A stretch of 64,000 bases of DNA from SVFI01 sp045535935 (lineage in GTDB: Bacteria > Bacillota > Clostridia > Lachnospirales > Lachnospiraceae): assembly GCA_045535935.1 (NCBI GenBank), contig JAZSMO010000032.1:62001-126000 (forward strand). Reading direction: 5' to 3'. The notes below the pieces were generated by a model, which had not been told where the DNA came from, made no database searches, and saw only the letters and a program-made list of their open reading frames with translations. Position 1 is the stretch's first letter. The number at the start of each line of letters is the position of its first letter. Shown here piece by piece: positions 35,524 to 44,865 of this stretch. The position numbers and the translations under genes were made by a program.

Positions 35524-36450
35524 ATGACAGTAGATGTAATCATACCGACCTACAAGCCGGATGTGAGTTTTTTTGAACTGCTTGACAGATTAAACACTCA
35601 GACCGTCGAAATCAGACATATTTGGATCATAAATACAGAGGAAAAGTATTTTAATCAGCTTGTGTTCGGACGTCGTTTTAAAGACGAATATAAGAATCTT
35701 CATATAAAACATATCTCAATGAACGAATTTGATCACGGCGGAACCCGTCGCAGAGCCGTGGCAGAAACCGACGCAGATGTTTTTGTCATGATGACGCAGG
35801 ATGCCATTCCGGCGGACAATCATTTGATAGAGTATCTGATGAAGCCTTTGATGCAGGATCAGGTTGCTGTCAGTTATGCGAGACAGCTGGCAAAAGCAGA
35901 TGCCGGCGAGATTGAAAAATATACCAGAGTGTTCAATTATCCGGAAGAATCCGTAATGAAATCTGCGCAGGATATTCCTAAGCTCGGAATAAAAACATTT
36001 TTTTGTTCGGACGTATGTGCGGCATATAAGAGAGAAGTCTATGAAAAACTCGGCGGCTTTGTAAAAAAGACAATTTTTAATGAGGATATGATCTTTGCGG
36101 CAAAGGCAGTAAAGGAAGGATATTGTGTTGCCTATGCGGCGGATGCAAAGGTGTATCATTCCCATAATTACACCGGGTCAGAACAACTGAAACGCAATTT
36201 TGATCTGGGCGTTTCGCAGGCACAGCATCCGGAAGTGTTTGAAGGGATATCTTCCGAGTCGGAGGGTGTGGCTATGGTAAAGCAGACTGCAGCACATCTT
36301 TGGAAGAATGGACACAAAAAAGAAATCGTTCGTCTGATCTATGGAAGCGGGTGTAAATATATCGGATATCGCCTGGGGAAGAACTACAGGAAGCTTCCGA
36401 AGAAATGGATCATGAAGTGTACATCAAACCGCAGTTACTGGAAAGACTGA
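35524..36450 (+). CDS. family 2 glycosyltransferase, rhamnosyltransferase-like
   Basis: The 308-residue protein has DVIIPTYKPDVSFFELL, EFDHGGTRR, the MMTQDAIP segment at the metal site and NEDMIFAAK as acidic motif. The FDHGGTR block is typical of RfbF/RgpB-like rhamnosyltransferases, in which the usual DxD is replaced by a Q-D motif. It would fit the dTDP-rhamnose route suggested by rmlAB. The ATG follows AAAGGA. The terminator just upstream means it may need a promoter that was not recognised, or read-through. Confidence 0.86.
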   Translation: MTVDVIIPTYKPDVSFFELLDRLNTQTVEIRHIWIINTEEKYFNQLVFGRRFKDEYKNLHIKHISMNEFDHGGTRRRAVAETDADVFVMMTQDAIPADNHLIEYLMKPLMQDQVAVSYARQLAKADAGEIEKYTRVFNYPEESVMKSAQDIPKLGIKTFFCSDVCAAYKREVYEKLGGFVKKTIFNEDMIFAAKAVKEGYCVAYAADAKVYHSHNYTGSEQLKRNFDLGVSQAQHPEVFEGISSESEGVAMVKQTAAHLWKNGHKKEIVRLIYGSGCKYIGYRLGKNYRKLPKKWIMKCTSNRSYWKD

Positions 36451-36468
36451 GTAAATGAGGTGTCGATT

Positions 36469-37743
36469 ATGGCAAAGAAAATAAACAAGATTTTAGAGAT
36501 GATATGTTCCGGTATACTGTTCGGGTGTTTTGCGGGGCTTGCCATTGTGGTGATTCTGTATTTGTTTCCGGCGGATAACAAGCAGAAGGAAATGCAGGAT
36601 GCTCCTTCTGCCGTCGAAGAGATACATCCGGCAGAGGATGCGCAAGAGGCAAAAGTGCAGAGCGTGGGTGAGAAGGATATTTATGCGTCTTCCGGAGAAA
36701 TCGAGGCGACGCAGACGTCGGACAGCAAGCAGAAAAGCCGGGAAATGGCAGTTGTGACGGATGTGACGGAGGTGGTGGAAGAGGTTATGCCTTCCGTTGT
36801 TTCCATTTTCGGAACCTATATGGTCACCGGTGATTTTTGGGGCTACCAGTTCCGGCAGGAAGATGAAGGAAGCGGCTCCGGAATCATTGTCGGGGAAAAT
36901 GAGGAAGAGCTTTTGATTGTGACGAACAATCATGTGGTGACGGATTCAACCTCGCTCTCCGTGCAGTTTGTCGATGAGTCCACTTGTATGGCACAGGTAA
37001 AGGGAACGGATGAAGATGCAGATTTGGCCGTGATTGCAGTCAGCGTAGCGGATCTTTCGGACGAGACGAAGGAAGAGATACGGGTGGCGACGCTCGGCGA
37101 TTCTGAAGCATTAAAGGTGGGAGAACCGGCCATTGCCATCGGAAATGCGCTTGGTTATGGTCAGAGTGTTACGACCGGAGTGATCAGCGCAGTGAACCGC
37201 CAAAATGCTATGGATGAAAACGGTGAAGCATTATCGCTCATACAGACAGATGCGGCGATCAATCCGGGAAATTCCGGCGGAGCGCTGTTAAATGTATACG
37301 GAGAAGTAATTGGTATTAATTCCAACAAGATCAGCGGAGCTTTGGTGGAAGGTATGGGATATGCCATTCCGATATCGACGGCAAAGCCGATTATCGAGGA
37401 ACTTATGAGTAAAAAGACAAGAGTTCCGGTTGATGAGAATGAAAAGGGATATCTGGGTATTTCGGGTATCAACGTGACGGATGACGTACATGAGATGTAC
37501 GGCCTGCCATACGGGGTATATATTGCACAGGTATATGCGGGGACTGCGGCGGAGAGAGCCGGTCTGAAAAAAGGAGACATCATTACCTATTTTGATGGTG
37601 AAAGTGTGGAGACCATGGAGGAATTATCCCTTCTCCTTGATTGCACGGAGGCGGATACTGTGGTGCAAATCGGAGTTATGGTCACAACATCGGACGGATA
37701 TGAGCAGCGTATGATAGAGGTTGTTTTAGGAGGGAGAAATTAA
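36469..37743 (+). CDS. HtrA/DegP-type membrane-anchored serine protease with PDZ domain
   Basis: The start is the ATG at 36469, eight bases behind TGAGG. The 424-residue product has an N-terminal membrane helix (about 8-32) and a flexible acidic linker to about 90. A trypsin-like domain follows with catalytic His155 in TNNHVV, Asp185 in DEDADLAVI and Ser269 in GNSGGAL. One PDZ domain is at the C-terminus (about 330-420). HtrA proteases degrade or refold damaged exported proteins. It is followed after four bases by the ClpX-like ATPase, so the two are probably co-transcribed. Confidence 0.92.
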   Translation: MAKKINKILEMICSGILFGCFAGLAIVVILYLFPADNKQKEMQDAPSAVEEIHPAEDAQEAKVQSVGEKDIYASSGEIEATQTSDSKQKSREMAVVTDVTEVVEEVMPSVVSIFGTYMVTGDFWGYQFRQEDEGSGSGIIVGENEEELLIVTNNHVVTDSTSLSVQFVDESTCMAQVKGTDEDADLAVIAVSVADLSDETKEEIRVATLGDSEALKVGEPAIAIGNALGYGQSVTTGVISAVNRQNAMDENGEALSLIQTDAAINPGNSGGALLNVYGEVIGINSNKISGALVEGMGYAIPISTAKPIIEELMSKKTRVPVDENEKGYLGISGINVTDDVHEMYGLPYGVYIAQVYAGTAAERAGLKKGDIITYFDGESVETMEELSLLLDCTEADTVVQIGVMVTTSDGYEQRMIEVVLGGRN

Positions 37744-37747
37744 GCAT

Positions 37748-39460
37748 ATGTCAAATTATGATGAAGATATCTTCTTCGAGGAGGAAGAAAAAGAGACCGA
37801 TCAGGAAAAGCTTGTTTCGGAGGATGATTTCGTAGAGGGAGACTACGAAGCGGTTTCTTCTGAAGCAGAAAAAACCAAAAGCAGTTATGAGAGCATCACG
37901 GAAGCGGAGGAAGATGAGTTCCGAAGCGATTATGATGTGGAAGAAAAAGAAGGAGAAGAGGATTACGACGATTCGGAAGATTCTGCAGAAGACGCGGAAG
38001 ACGATGCTGCGGAGGAAGATGACGATGATGACGACGGATACGAGGATGTCTGTTTTGTCTGTCGCAGACCGGAGAGCGTAACCGGAAAGCAGTTCAAGCT
38101 TCCGAACCATATATGTGTCTGCAACGATTGTATGCAGAAGACGATGGATGCGGTGAGTCAGTTTGATTATCAGGGAATGCTTCCGCCGTCCATGATGAAT
38201 ATGTCTTTCGACGATGAAGATTTGAATGAGTTTTCGTCTAAATTTCCGAATATCAGCTTCGTGAATCTTGCCGATCTTCAGGGAGACGGTGGTATTCCAA
38301 ATAAGCAGAAATTGAAAAAGAAAAAGAAAAAAGACAAGAAAAAGAAAGACAAACCGGTACTGGATATCAAAAATATTCCGCCGCCGCACAAGATCAAAGC
38401 ACAGCTTGACGAGTATGTAGTCGGACAGGATTATGCAAAAAAGGTCATTTCCGTTGCGGTTTATAATCATTATAAACGGGTGGCGACCAAAACGATGGAT
38501 GAGATTGAAATCGAAAAGTCCAACATGCTTATGATCGGACCGACCGGATGCGGAAAAACCTATCTGGTAAAAACACTGGCCAGACTTTTGGATGTTCCGT
38601 TGGCCATTACGGATGCGACATCTCTGACGGAGGCAGGCTATATCGGTGACGATATTGAAAGTGTGGTTTCCAAGCTTTTGGCAGCTGCGGACAATGATGT
38701 GGAACGGGCTGAAATGGGTATCATCTTTATCGATGAGATTGATAAGATTGCGAAGAAAAAAGAGACCACTTCGAGAGATGTTTCCGGAGAATCCGTACAG
38801 CAGGGTATGCTCAAACTTCTGGAGGGAGCCGAGGTGGAGGTTCCGGTGGGGGCAAACAGCAAAAATGCCATGGTTCCGCTGACCACCATCAACACAAGAA
38901 ATATTTTGTTTATCTGCGGCGGCGCATTCCCGGATTTGGATGAGATCATCAAGCAGAGACTGCGCAAGAAAACATCCATTGGATACGAGGCGGAGCTGAA
39001 GGATAAATTTGACAAGGAAAAGAATATTGTCAAGCAGGTGACCATCGAAGATTTGAAGAAATTCGGTATGATTCCGGAGTTCCTCGGAAGACTTCCGATT
39101 GTGTATACGTTGGAACCGCTGGATAAAGATATGTATATCAAGATTCTCAAGGAGCCGAAAAATGCGATTCTGAAACAGTATCAGAAGCTTCTTGCGCTGG
39201 ATGAGGTGGATCTGGCATTTGATGACGGTGCCCTTGAGGCCATCGCCGATAAGGCCATGGAAAAGGATACCGGAGCCAGAGCGCTGCGTGCGATTATCGA
39301 AGAGTTTATGCTGGATATCATGTATGAGATTCCGAAGGATGATAACATCGGAAAGGTGACGATCACCAAAGAATATCTGGAAGGTTGCGGCGGACCTCGG
39401 ATTGAGATTCGGGGAAGTGTACCGCTTTTGGCGGAACCGGAATCCGATTCGATATCATAG
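37748..39460 (+). CDS. ClpX-like AAA+ unfoldase with long acidic N-terminal extension
   Basis: The 570-residue protein is about 150 residues longer than ordinary ClpX. Residues 1-100 are very acidic. A zinc-binding ClpX-type domain follows, with Cys102-x2-Cys105 and Cys125-x2-Cys128, then a lysine tract (about 188-202) and the AAA+ domain. Walker A is GPTGCGKT (264-271), Walker B IIFIDE (325-330) and the pore loop GYIG (297-300). Two features differ from E. coli ClpX. The RKH loop that reads ssrA tags is replaced by VPVGANSKNAMV, and the ClpP-contacting IGF loop is IGYE (411-414). It is probably a second, specialised ClpX, because canonical clpX usually sits beside clpP and tig. Confidence 0.85.
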   Translation: MSNYDEDIFFEEEEKETDQEKLVSEDDFVEGDYEAVSSEAEKTKSSYESITEAEEDEFRSDYDVEEKEGEEDYDDSEDSAEDAEDDAAEEDDDDDDGYEDVCFVCRRPESVTGKQFKLPNHICVCNDCMQKTMDAVSQFDYQGMLPPSMMNMSFDDEDLNEFSSKFPNISFVNLADLQGDGGIPNKQKLKKKKKKDKKKKDKPVLDIKNIPPPHKIKAQLDEYVVGQDYAKKVISVAVYNHYKRVATKTMDEIEIEKSNMLMIGPTGCGKTYLVKTLARLLDVPLAITDATSLTEAGYIGDDIESVVSKLLAAADNDVERAEMGIIFIDEIDKIAKKKETTSRDVSGESVQQGMLKLLEGAEVEVPVGANSKNAMVPLTTINTRNILFICGGAFPDLDEIIKQRLRKKTSIGYEAELKDKFDKEKNIVKQVTIEDLKKFGMIPEFLGRLPIVYTLEPLDKDMYIKILKEPKNAILKQYQKLLALDEVDLAFDDGALEAIADKAMEKDTGARALRAIIEEFMLDIMYEIPKDDNIGKVTITKEYLEGCGGPRIEIRGSVPLLAEPESDSIS

Positions 39461-39513
39461 GACGTGCAAAAAGAGAATAGAATAGGTCAGGAAACTGATC
39501 GGTGACAGAAGGC

Positions 39514-39544
39514 AAAGGCCGGGCAGAAATGTCCGGTCTTTTTT
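39514..39544 (+). terminator. intrinsic terminator behind the ClpX-like gene
   Basis: A 10-bp stem with two G-U pairs (39514-39523 with 39532-39541) encloses an eight-base loop. The T-run continues to 39544. It separates the htrA-clpX unit from the subtilase gene. Confidence 0.85.
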
Positions 39545-39572
39545 GTCATTTATAAGAAAGAAGGAACAAATA

Positions 39573-41273
39573 ATGGATTGTAAAGATATGATTTTATCAG
39601 ATGATTTTTACAATATTCTGCTGGATTATCCGGCCAGTCTGGCGGCGGAGGGGCTGGAAGGGATCCCAAACTGCTTTCAACAGCTGGAGGACGGATATTC
39701 CGTGCTTTACGTGGACAGCAGGGGGACAGAAGCTTTAAATCTTATGAGGTATCGCTATGCCTACATTCCCAAATGTTATGCACTTCTTTCGCCCGGGGAG
39801 CTCGGCAGTGCGCAGGTGACCGAAGCAGTCGGAGCGTATGAGGAAAGCGGAATTCCCGCGGTACAAAGACCGCCTCTGTCGCTTAGCGGGGAAGGAATAT
39901 TAATCGGATTTATCGATACGGGAGTGCGTTACCGGATGGCGGAATTTATAGGGGAGGACGGAGAGAGCAAAATATTTTCTGTGTGGGATCAGACGTTGCA
40001 GGACGGAGAAGCGCCGGAAGGATTTGCTTACGGGACGGAGATTACCCGTGAGATGATCGGGGAAGAACTTGCACGCATACAGAGGGGAGAAGAGGAAACC
40101 ATCGGACACAGAGATGAATCCGGCCATGGTTCGCAGATGGTTTCAGCTGCGCTTCGCACAGCGCCGGGGGCACAGGTTGTTATGGTGAAATGTCGTCAGG
40201 TCAAACCGTATTTGAGAAGGTTTTATGGGATTCCGCAAGGGGTTCCTGCATATGGGGAAGACGACATTATGGCAGGGCTCACCTATTTGGAACGGGTAGC
40301 CAATCAGCAGAACAGACCGCTGGTCATCTGCATTACCATGGGAACCAATATGGGGGATCACAGAGGGAATTCCCTCTTGAACCGTTATATGGAACTGCTC
40401 GGAAACCGTAGGAGGCGCTCTATTGTAATCGGCGGTGGAAATGAGGGAAATTTGGGACATCACTATAGAGGCGGCATTGAAATCGACGATGAGGTAGCCT
40501 ACGAGGATGTCGAGATCAGAGTCGGCGAAAATGTCGGCAGTTTTTCCTTTGAGCTGTGGGGAAACATTCCCTATAATTTCAGTATCGCACTTCGGGCACC
40601 GGACGGAGAACTGGCGGACCGTATACCGATCCGATACGGGCAGGAGAGAACGGTGCGCTTTGTGTACAGCGGAACGAGTGTGTATGTGAGTTACGTGTTT
40701 GTGGAGCGAAATACAGGGGCGCAGCTTATTTTTGTGCGGTTTACGGATCCATCGTCCGGGATTTGGACGGTGCGTGTTTATGCCGAGGGGGAGTCGGGGG
40801 AGGCAGAATATAACATGTGGCTTCCTGTGGAGGCGTTTTTGGAGGAGCCCACTTACTTTCTGCGTCCGGATCCTTATCTTACGATGACGGAACCATCCTA
40901 TTTTTCGGACGGTATCGGAAATACGTATTATGACTGGGAGGACGGGAGCTTTGCTTTAAACAGCGGTAGAGGGGATGAGATAAGAAGGGAAAACGGACCG
41001 GCGTTGTCCGTGGCGGGTGTAAATGTGGCGACTGCTTTCGGGGAAGTGACCGGCTCCGGTGTCTCGGCAGCGCTTATGGCCGGTGCAGTTGCACTTTTTA
41101 TGGAGTGGGCGATTATCAGGCAGGGGGATCCGCTTCTGGGCAGCGTGGAAATTCGCAATTACTTTATCCGCGGAGCGCAGCGGTCCGCAGATGAGAACTA
41201 TCCCAACCCGCTTTGGGGGTATGGAAAAATGAATATAGAAGGGGTATTTCGGGAATTAATAGAAGAGATCTAA
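39573..41273 (+). CDS. S8 family (subtilisin-like, Csp-type) serine peptidase
   Basis: The ATG at 39573 follows AAGGAAC; the longer frame would start at a TTG inside the terminator. The 566-residue protein has the subtilase triad: Asp115 in GFIDTGV, His185 in SGHGSQM and Ser498 in SGVSAALMAG. An insertion of about 150 residues lies between the His and Ser regions, as in the CspA/B/C proteases of Clostridia. No signal peptide is evident, so it may act inside the cell or leave by another route, as Csp proteins do in spores. Its target is not known. It ends two bases before the -35 of the lspA promoter. Confidence 0.88.
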   Translation: MDCKDMILSDDFYNILLDYPASLAAEGLEGIPNCFQQLEDGYSVLYVDSRGTEALNLMRYRYAYIPKCYALLSPGELGSAQVTEAVGAYEESGIPAVQRPPLSLSGEGILIGFIDTGVRYRMAEFIGEDGESKIFSVWDQTLQDGEAPEGFAYGTEITREMIGEELARIQRGEEETIGHRDESGHGSQMVSAALRTAPGAQVVMVKCRQVKPYLRRFYGIPQGVPAYGEDDIMAGLTYLERVANQQNRPLVICITMGTNMGDHRGNSLLNRYMELLGNRRRRSIVIGGGNEGNLGHHYRGGIEIDDEVAYEDVEIRVGENVGSFSFELWGNIPYNFSIALRAPDGELADRIPIRYGQERTVRFVYSGTSVYVSYVFVERNTGAQLIFVRFTDPSSGIWTVRVYAEGESGEAEYNMWLPVEAFLEEPTYFLRPDPYLTMTEPSYFSDGIGNTYYDWEDGSFALNSGRGDEIRRENGPALSVAGVNVATAFGEVTGSGVSAALMAGAVALFMEWAIIRQGDPLLGSVEIRNYFIRGAQRSADENYPNPLWGYGKMNIEGVFRELIEEI

Positions 41274-41275
41274 AG

Positions 41276-41304
41276 TTGCTCATGTTCGTGAAAGATGCTA
41301 CACT
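41276..41304 (+). promoter_or_regulatory. predicted promoter of lspA
   Basis: TTGCTC (41276-41281), a 17-base spacer and TACACT (41299-41304) lie in the 60-base gap. The -10 matches four of six consensus positions. Confidence 0.55.
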
Positions 41305-41333
41305 GTATGAAACTGCAAAAGAGAGGTAGAGAT

Positions 41334-41852
41334 ATGGTATATGTGACCATTGCAGGCGTGATATTCCTGTTAGATTCGGTAATCAAATTTTTGGTGGAAC
41401 ATTTGGCCCGTGAGCAGAAACGTGTTCCGGTCTTCGGCGGAAAGGTGTATCTGACCAAATATCACAATAGTGGTGCTTTCCTAAACTTCGGAGAGCACAG
41501 GCGTGTTGCGGTCAAATATGTATCCGTAGCACTTACCGCAGGATGTCTGATGGTTTTTCTTATCACTCTCGGCAGACACGGAAAAAGGCTTTTAAAGCTC
41601 GGACTTTCCATGATGCTCGGAGGCGCCTTCAGCAATACCTATGACCGCATGGCGCGTGGGTATGTGGTGGATTATGTGGGCTTTTCCTCCAAGTGGAAAA
41701 CGTTTTCAAATGTAGTATATAATATTTCCGATTTCTTTATCATGATCGGAGCCATGCTGTCAGTGCTTTCCGGATCGGGAAAGAAAAAGGAGCCGGCAAA
41801 AACAGCTACGGTTCCATCCGATAAAACCGCCCCAGAATTCCGTGAGAGCTGA
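41334..41852 (+). CDS. lspA: signal peptidase II (prolipoprotein signal peptidase)
   Basis: The ATG at 41334 is preferred because AGAGAGG lies upstream; the frame is open from 41295. The 172-residue product has four membrane segments. The family motifs NSGAFLNF, GGAFSNTYDRMARGYVVDYV and the late NISDFF carry the two essential aspartates. LspA cuts signal peptides from lipoproteins. The last 30 residues are a charged tail beyond the usual family end. The gene converges on and overlaps the 978-residue membrane protein gene by 47 bases. Confidence 0.88.
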   Translation: MVYVTIAGVIFLLDSVIKFLVEHLAREQKRVPVFGGKVYLTKYHNSGAFLNFGEHRRVAVKYVSVALTAGCLMVFLITLGRHGKRLLKLGLSMMLGGAFSNTYDRMARGYVVDYVGFSSKWKTFSNVVYNISDFFIMIGAMLSVLSGSGKKKEPAKTATVPSDKTAPEFRES

Positions 41853-44742
41853 TTTCCTCCAGCGCAATATCGGCAATCACATTCCCCTGTGCATCGCAGA
41901 AATGTAACGTGATCTGTGAGTTTTCGCCAAGAAGCCAGCAAGGGTTCATGCCGAGCGGAACGAGGATCGTTCCGTCTCCGGTCTTGCAGGATACGGTGGC
42001 GCCTTCGTGGGATACGCCGTCGCTGAGATAGCGGATTTCTACTGTGTGTGCGCGCAAGGCCAGGTCTTCGCCAAGGGACAGCATCAGCAGATCAAAATCC
42101 TCGCCGGAGATGGTAAGCGGTGCGGAATTTACCGGTATTTCAAACATCCTTGCCGCTTCGCGCGGGCGAAGCAGCGAGCCTGCAGAATTGCCGAAAGAAG
42201 CCGGTGAGAGCCCGAGATCTGTGCTTGCGCATACTGTGCGGTAATCATCGCCCGTCTCGCCCGGGTAGAGCTTTGCAAACAGCTCCGACGGGAAAAATGC
42301 GCCATCGTCCGCTTTGTAAATATAGTCACCGAGAAGTACATAGCGATAAATATAGTAGGACGCCTGTGAATCCAGTAAAAAGATGACCGGGCGTTCTTTT
42401 TCTATGCTTTCTATGATGCGCTGCTGGGCATCGTAGCCTTTTCCGGCCTGGATAAACCCGGTAGCACACACTTTCGCATTTAGATAATAGTAAAATCCCT
42501 GGCCGTCCATGCCCATGTAGGAAACGTCCGGGTCGATAGCCTGTGCCTTTTCCATGACAGAGGCGTAGCTTGTCAGATAGTGAACCTGGTCTGCTACCAT
42601 AAATCCGTCACCGAGCATGGAGGTGTCGGGAAGCTCGATCTCGCTCATGGAGATAAATGTTTCCGGCACTTCATAATGGTGAAACAGCTTGTCCGCATCA
42701 TCCATGATAAGGGAGGCTTCTCCGTTAGGATAGACCCACATATCCGGGAACTTCATGGAGGAAACCCGGGCATAAATCATCATAGGAAGCGCAAAGCATA
42801 TACCGATCACAAGCATACGGAGGGACGGAGCAAAACACTTTTGTCCGTACCGGATCAGCAGCACCGGAAGAAGCATACCCATAACCGCAATAAGTACCGG
42901 CGCAGTGCGGGAAAGTATCATGTTAACATCGGCCCGCACCAATGTGTAGCTATAGGAGACAGCAAGGGTGAGGCCCATAGCAATCAGACCGAATAAAAGG
43001 GTGCGCTTATTCTCTGCAGTCTCGCCGGATGCAGTGTCTTTTTTTCGCATCAGTATGGTCAGAACGCACAGTGCAGCCCCGATGACAAGCGGAAGAATCG
43101 GCAGGAAAAAGCGAAATCCGTAGTAAAGCCAAAGACGCACATTTTCATGGTTTCCGGTCAGATAAGGCAGGAAAAAGTCCGGCGCACTCTGCCCGTAAAG
43201 GGAAATGCCGTCGGCGAGGATTGTCTGTCCGGAGTATACCAGTGTGTGGCTGACCATGCGCAAAAGAAGCGGGATGGCAAGGACAATCGGTGCAAGACAA
43301 AGAATCCAACCGGCATAGAAGGCCGGTTTTTTCAGCTCCGTCCGCCAATCGGTTTCTTTTACAAAGCGTACCAGCATATAAATGCCCAAAGGAAGGGTTC
43401 CGACAAGAACACCGGCGCCATACAGTGGGTAGTAAAGTCCGGCCAAAAAGCAGGAGAAAATCCAGACTTTCAGCCAGCGCCCCGGCTTGTCTGTGAGCTC
43501 TTTTAAAAAGAGAAGCAAAAGGACCGGAAGTACCATGTACTGGCGGTTGTAGGCAGGGAGTGCGAAAAATACGGCGAAGACAAGTGCCCATGCGCCGCCG
43601 ACGTGGCGGCTGATCAGATACATGGTGAGAATACAAAAAAGAACGACCATGATACTGATGGCCGGCGAATAATCCGATACCGTTCCGCCGAGAAGTACAT
43701 TTTGAATAAAACCATTTACCATAGGAAACAGGCCGGAAACCGGCGAGTATTCTTCGTAGGCGGTCTGCCCCAGTGTGACAATCTGCTGCCACGGAATCAG
43801 CTGCTCTCCGTGATGGTGCTGATCCGGCTGGGCGTACATCGGACAGGCGGAGTAGGAATTATAAATAAAAATCACGATTGCCGTGACCGGGTGAATTAAT
43901 TTGGAAAGAGGCAGAGAATCTGCGCTTTGGAACGCCTTGCGCACGTGCAAAGCGGCAAATGCCAGACACAAAAGTAAAAGTGCACCGAAAAAAACATAAT
44001 AAAACGGGGCATACGGAATGCGCACAAGTGTACCCCGGTAAAGATAGCGGTCTACAAAAAATAAAGTCAAGATAAGCGGAATGTCGATCTGCAACAAAAG
44101 TATCAGCTTTTTGCAGGACAGTTTCCCGGACTTAGCAATCAGCAAAAGTACTGCGGTCAAAATTCCGACGATCACATAAATCACGTTCTGCGACAGGGCA
44201 AACCGCGGGGAAATGTGCACAAGGACGGTCAAATCCGCCAAAACGGAGTAATAGCAAAGTACCGGTATGACAAGAAAGAGGATCCCGCTTGTCTTCCGGA
44301 TTTTTTCATAGACGCAGACAGCACCGGCGGCGCAAAGTCCCATGAGACAGGCCTTGTCGGCCTTGCCGAACACAATCAGGTGACCTGCAAACGCAGCGAG
44401 GGCGATAAACGCCGGTGTGCAACTGCGAAAGTCAGCCCAAGTTGCCGGCCTTGCCTGTTGTTTTGCTCCCGAAACGTTTTTGGCTTCCGAAACGATCTCT
44501 GCGCTCATAAGTCTGCGCAGCAAAAAAACAAGCAACACCGTCAGCAGAATGCAGGATACGGCGATGACCCAAAACAGGCTGATCTCAGCCGATTTGTTAT
44601 AGCCGGACTGAGATACATTTTCTATGATAAAGTCATCAAAGATTTGCGGGCTTTCGGCCAGAGCCGGAAAGACCTTATAAAAGACGGCGAACATGGCCGC
44701 TATTGGTATGCATATAGAAAAAATAAAAGTAAGTGCTTTCAT
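41806..44742 (-). CDS. very large polytopic membrane protein, probable GT-C type
   Basis: The 978-residue protein has about sixteen to eighteen hydrophobic segments in its first 650 residues. Two soluble regions follow: an alpha/beta part (about 660-860) and a C-terminal beta domain of about 110 residues. Acidic residues in an early outside loop and long membrane core recall GT-C glycosyltransferases, but no diagnostic motif was recognised. AGAGAG lies eight bases before the ATG. Its promoter at 44779-44808 shares the -35 region with the divergent gene at 44866. The 3' end overlaps lspA. Confidence 0.7.
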   Translation of the reverse strand: MKALTFIFSICIPIAAMFAVFYKVFPALAESPQIFDDFIIENVSQSGYNKSAEISLFWVIAVSCILLTVLLVFLLRRLMSAEIVSEAKNVSGAKQQARPATWADFRSCTPAFIALAAFAGHLIVFGKADKACLMGLCAAGAVCVYEKIRKTSGILFLVIPVLCYYSVLADLTVLVHISPRFALSQNVIYVIVGILTAVLLLIAKSGKLSCKKLILLLQIDIPLILTLFFVDRYLYRGTLVRIPYAPFYYVFFGALLLLCLAFAALHVRKAFQSADSLPLSKLIHPVTAIVIFIYNSYSACPMYAQPDQHHHGEQLIPWQQIVTLGQTAYEEYSPVSGLFPMVNGFIQNVLLGGTVSDYSPAISIMVVLFCILTMYLISRHVGGAWALVFAVFFALPAYNRQYMVLPVLLLLFLKELTDKPGRWLKVWIFSCFLAGLYYPLYGAGVLVGTLPLGIYMLVRFVKETDWRTELKKPAFYAGWILCLAPIVLAIPLLLRMVSHTLVYSGQTILADGISLYGQSAPDFFLPYLTGNHENVRLWLYYGFRFFLPILPLVIGAALCVLTILMRKKDTASGETAENKRTLLFGLIAMGLTLAVSYSYTLVRADVNMILSRTAPVLIAVMGMLLPVLLIRYGQKCFAPSLRMLVIGICFALPMMIYARVSSMKFPDMWVYPNGEASLIMDDADKLFHHYEVPETFISMSEIELPDTSMLGDGFMVADQVHYLTSYASVMEKAQAIDPDVSYMGMDGQGFYYYLNAKVCATGFIQAGKGYDAQQRIIESIEKERPVIFLLDSQASYYIYRYVLLGDYIYKADDGAFFPSELFAKLYPGETGDDYRTVCASTDLGLSPASFGNSAGSLLRPREAARMFEIPVNSAPLTISGEDFDLLMLSLGEDLALRAHTVEIRYLSDGVSHEGATVSCKTGDGTILVPLGMNPCWLLGENSQITLHFCDAQGNVIADIALEEISSHGILGRFYRMEP

Positions 44743-44778
44743 TCAAATTACTCTCTTTCGGGAAATTGTCATACCTGT

Positions 44779-44808
44779 ATTTTAGTATAAAAGGATAGCA
44801 TTTGACAA
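44779..44808 (-). promoter_or_regulatory. predicted promoter of the 978-residue membrane protein gene
   Basis: On the minus strand TTGTCA (44803-44808), an 18-base spacer and TAAAAT (44779-44784) form a promoter with a leader of about 30 bases. Its -35 overlaps the -35 of the plus-strand promoter by five bases. Confidence 0.65.
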
Positions 44809-44831
44809 CCGCTATGTTGTAAGGGTAAACT
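44802..44831 (+). promoter_or_regulatory. predicted promoter of the 44866 gene
   Basis: A perfect -35 TTGACA (44802-44807), an 18-base spacer and TAAACT (44826-44831) precede the gene. The two divergent promoters share the sequence TTGACAA and probably compete for polymerase. Confidence 0.65.
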
Positions 44832-44865
44832 ATAGAAGATTACACGAAAAAGAATGGTGGAAACA

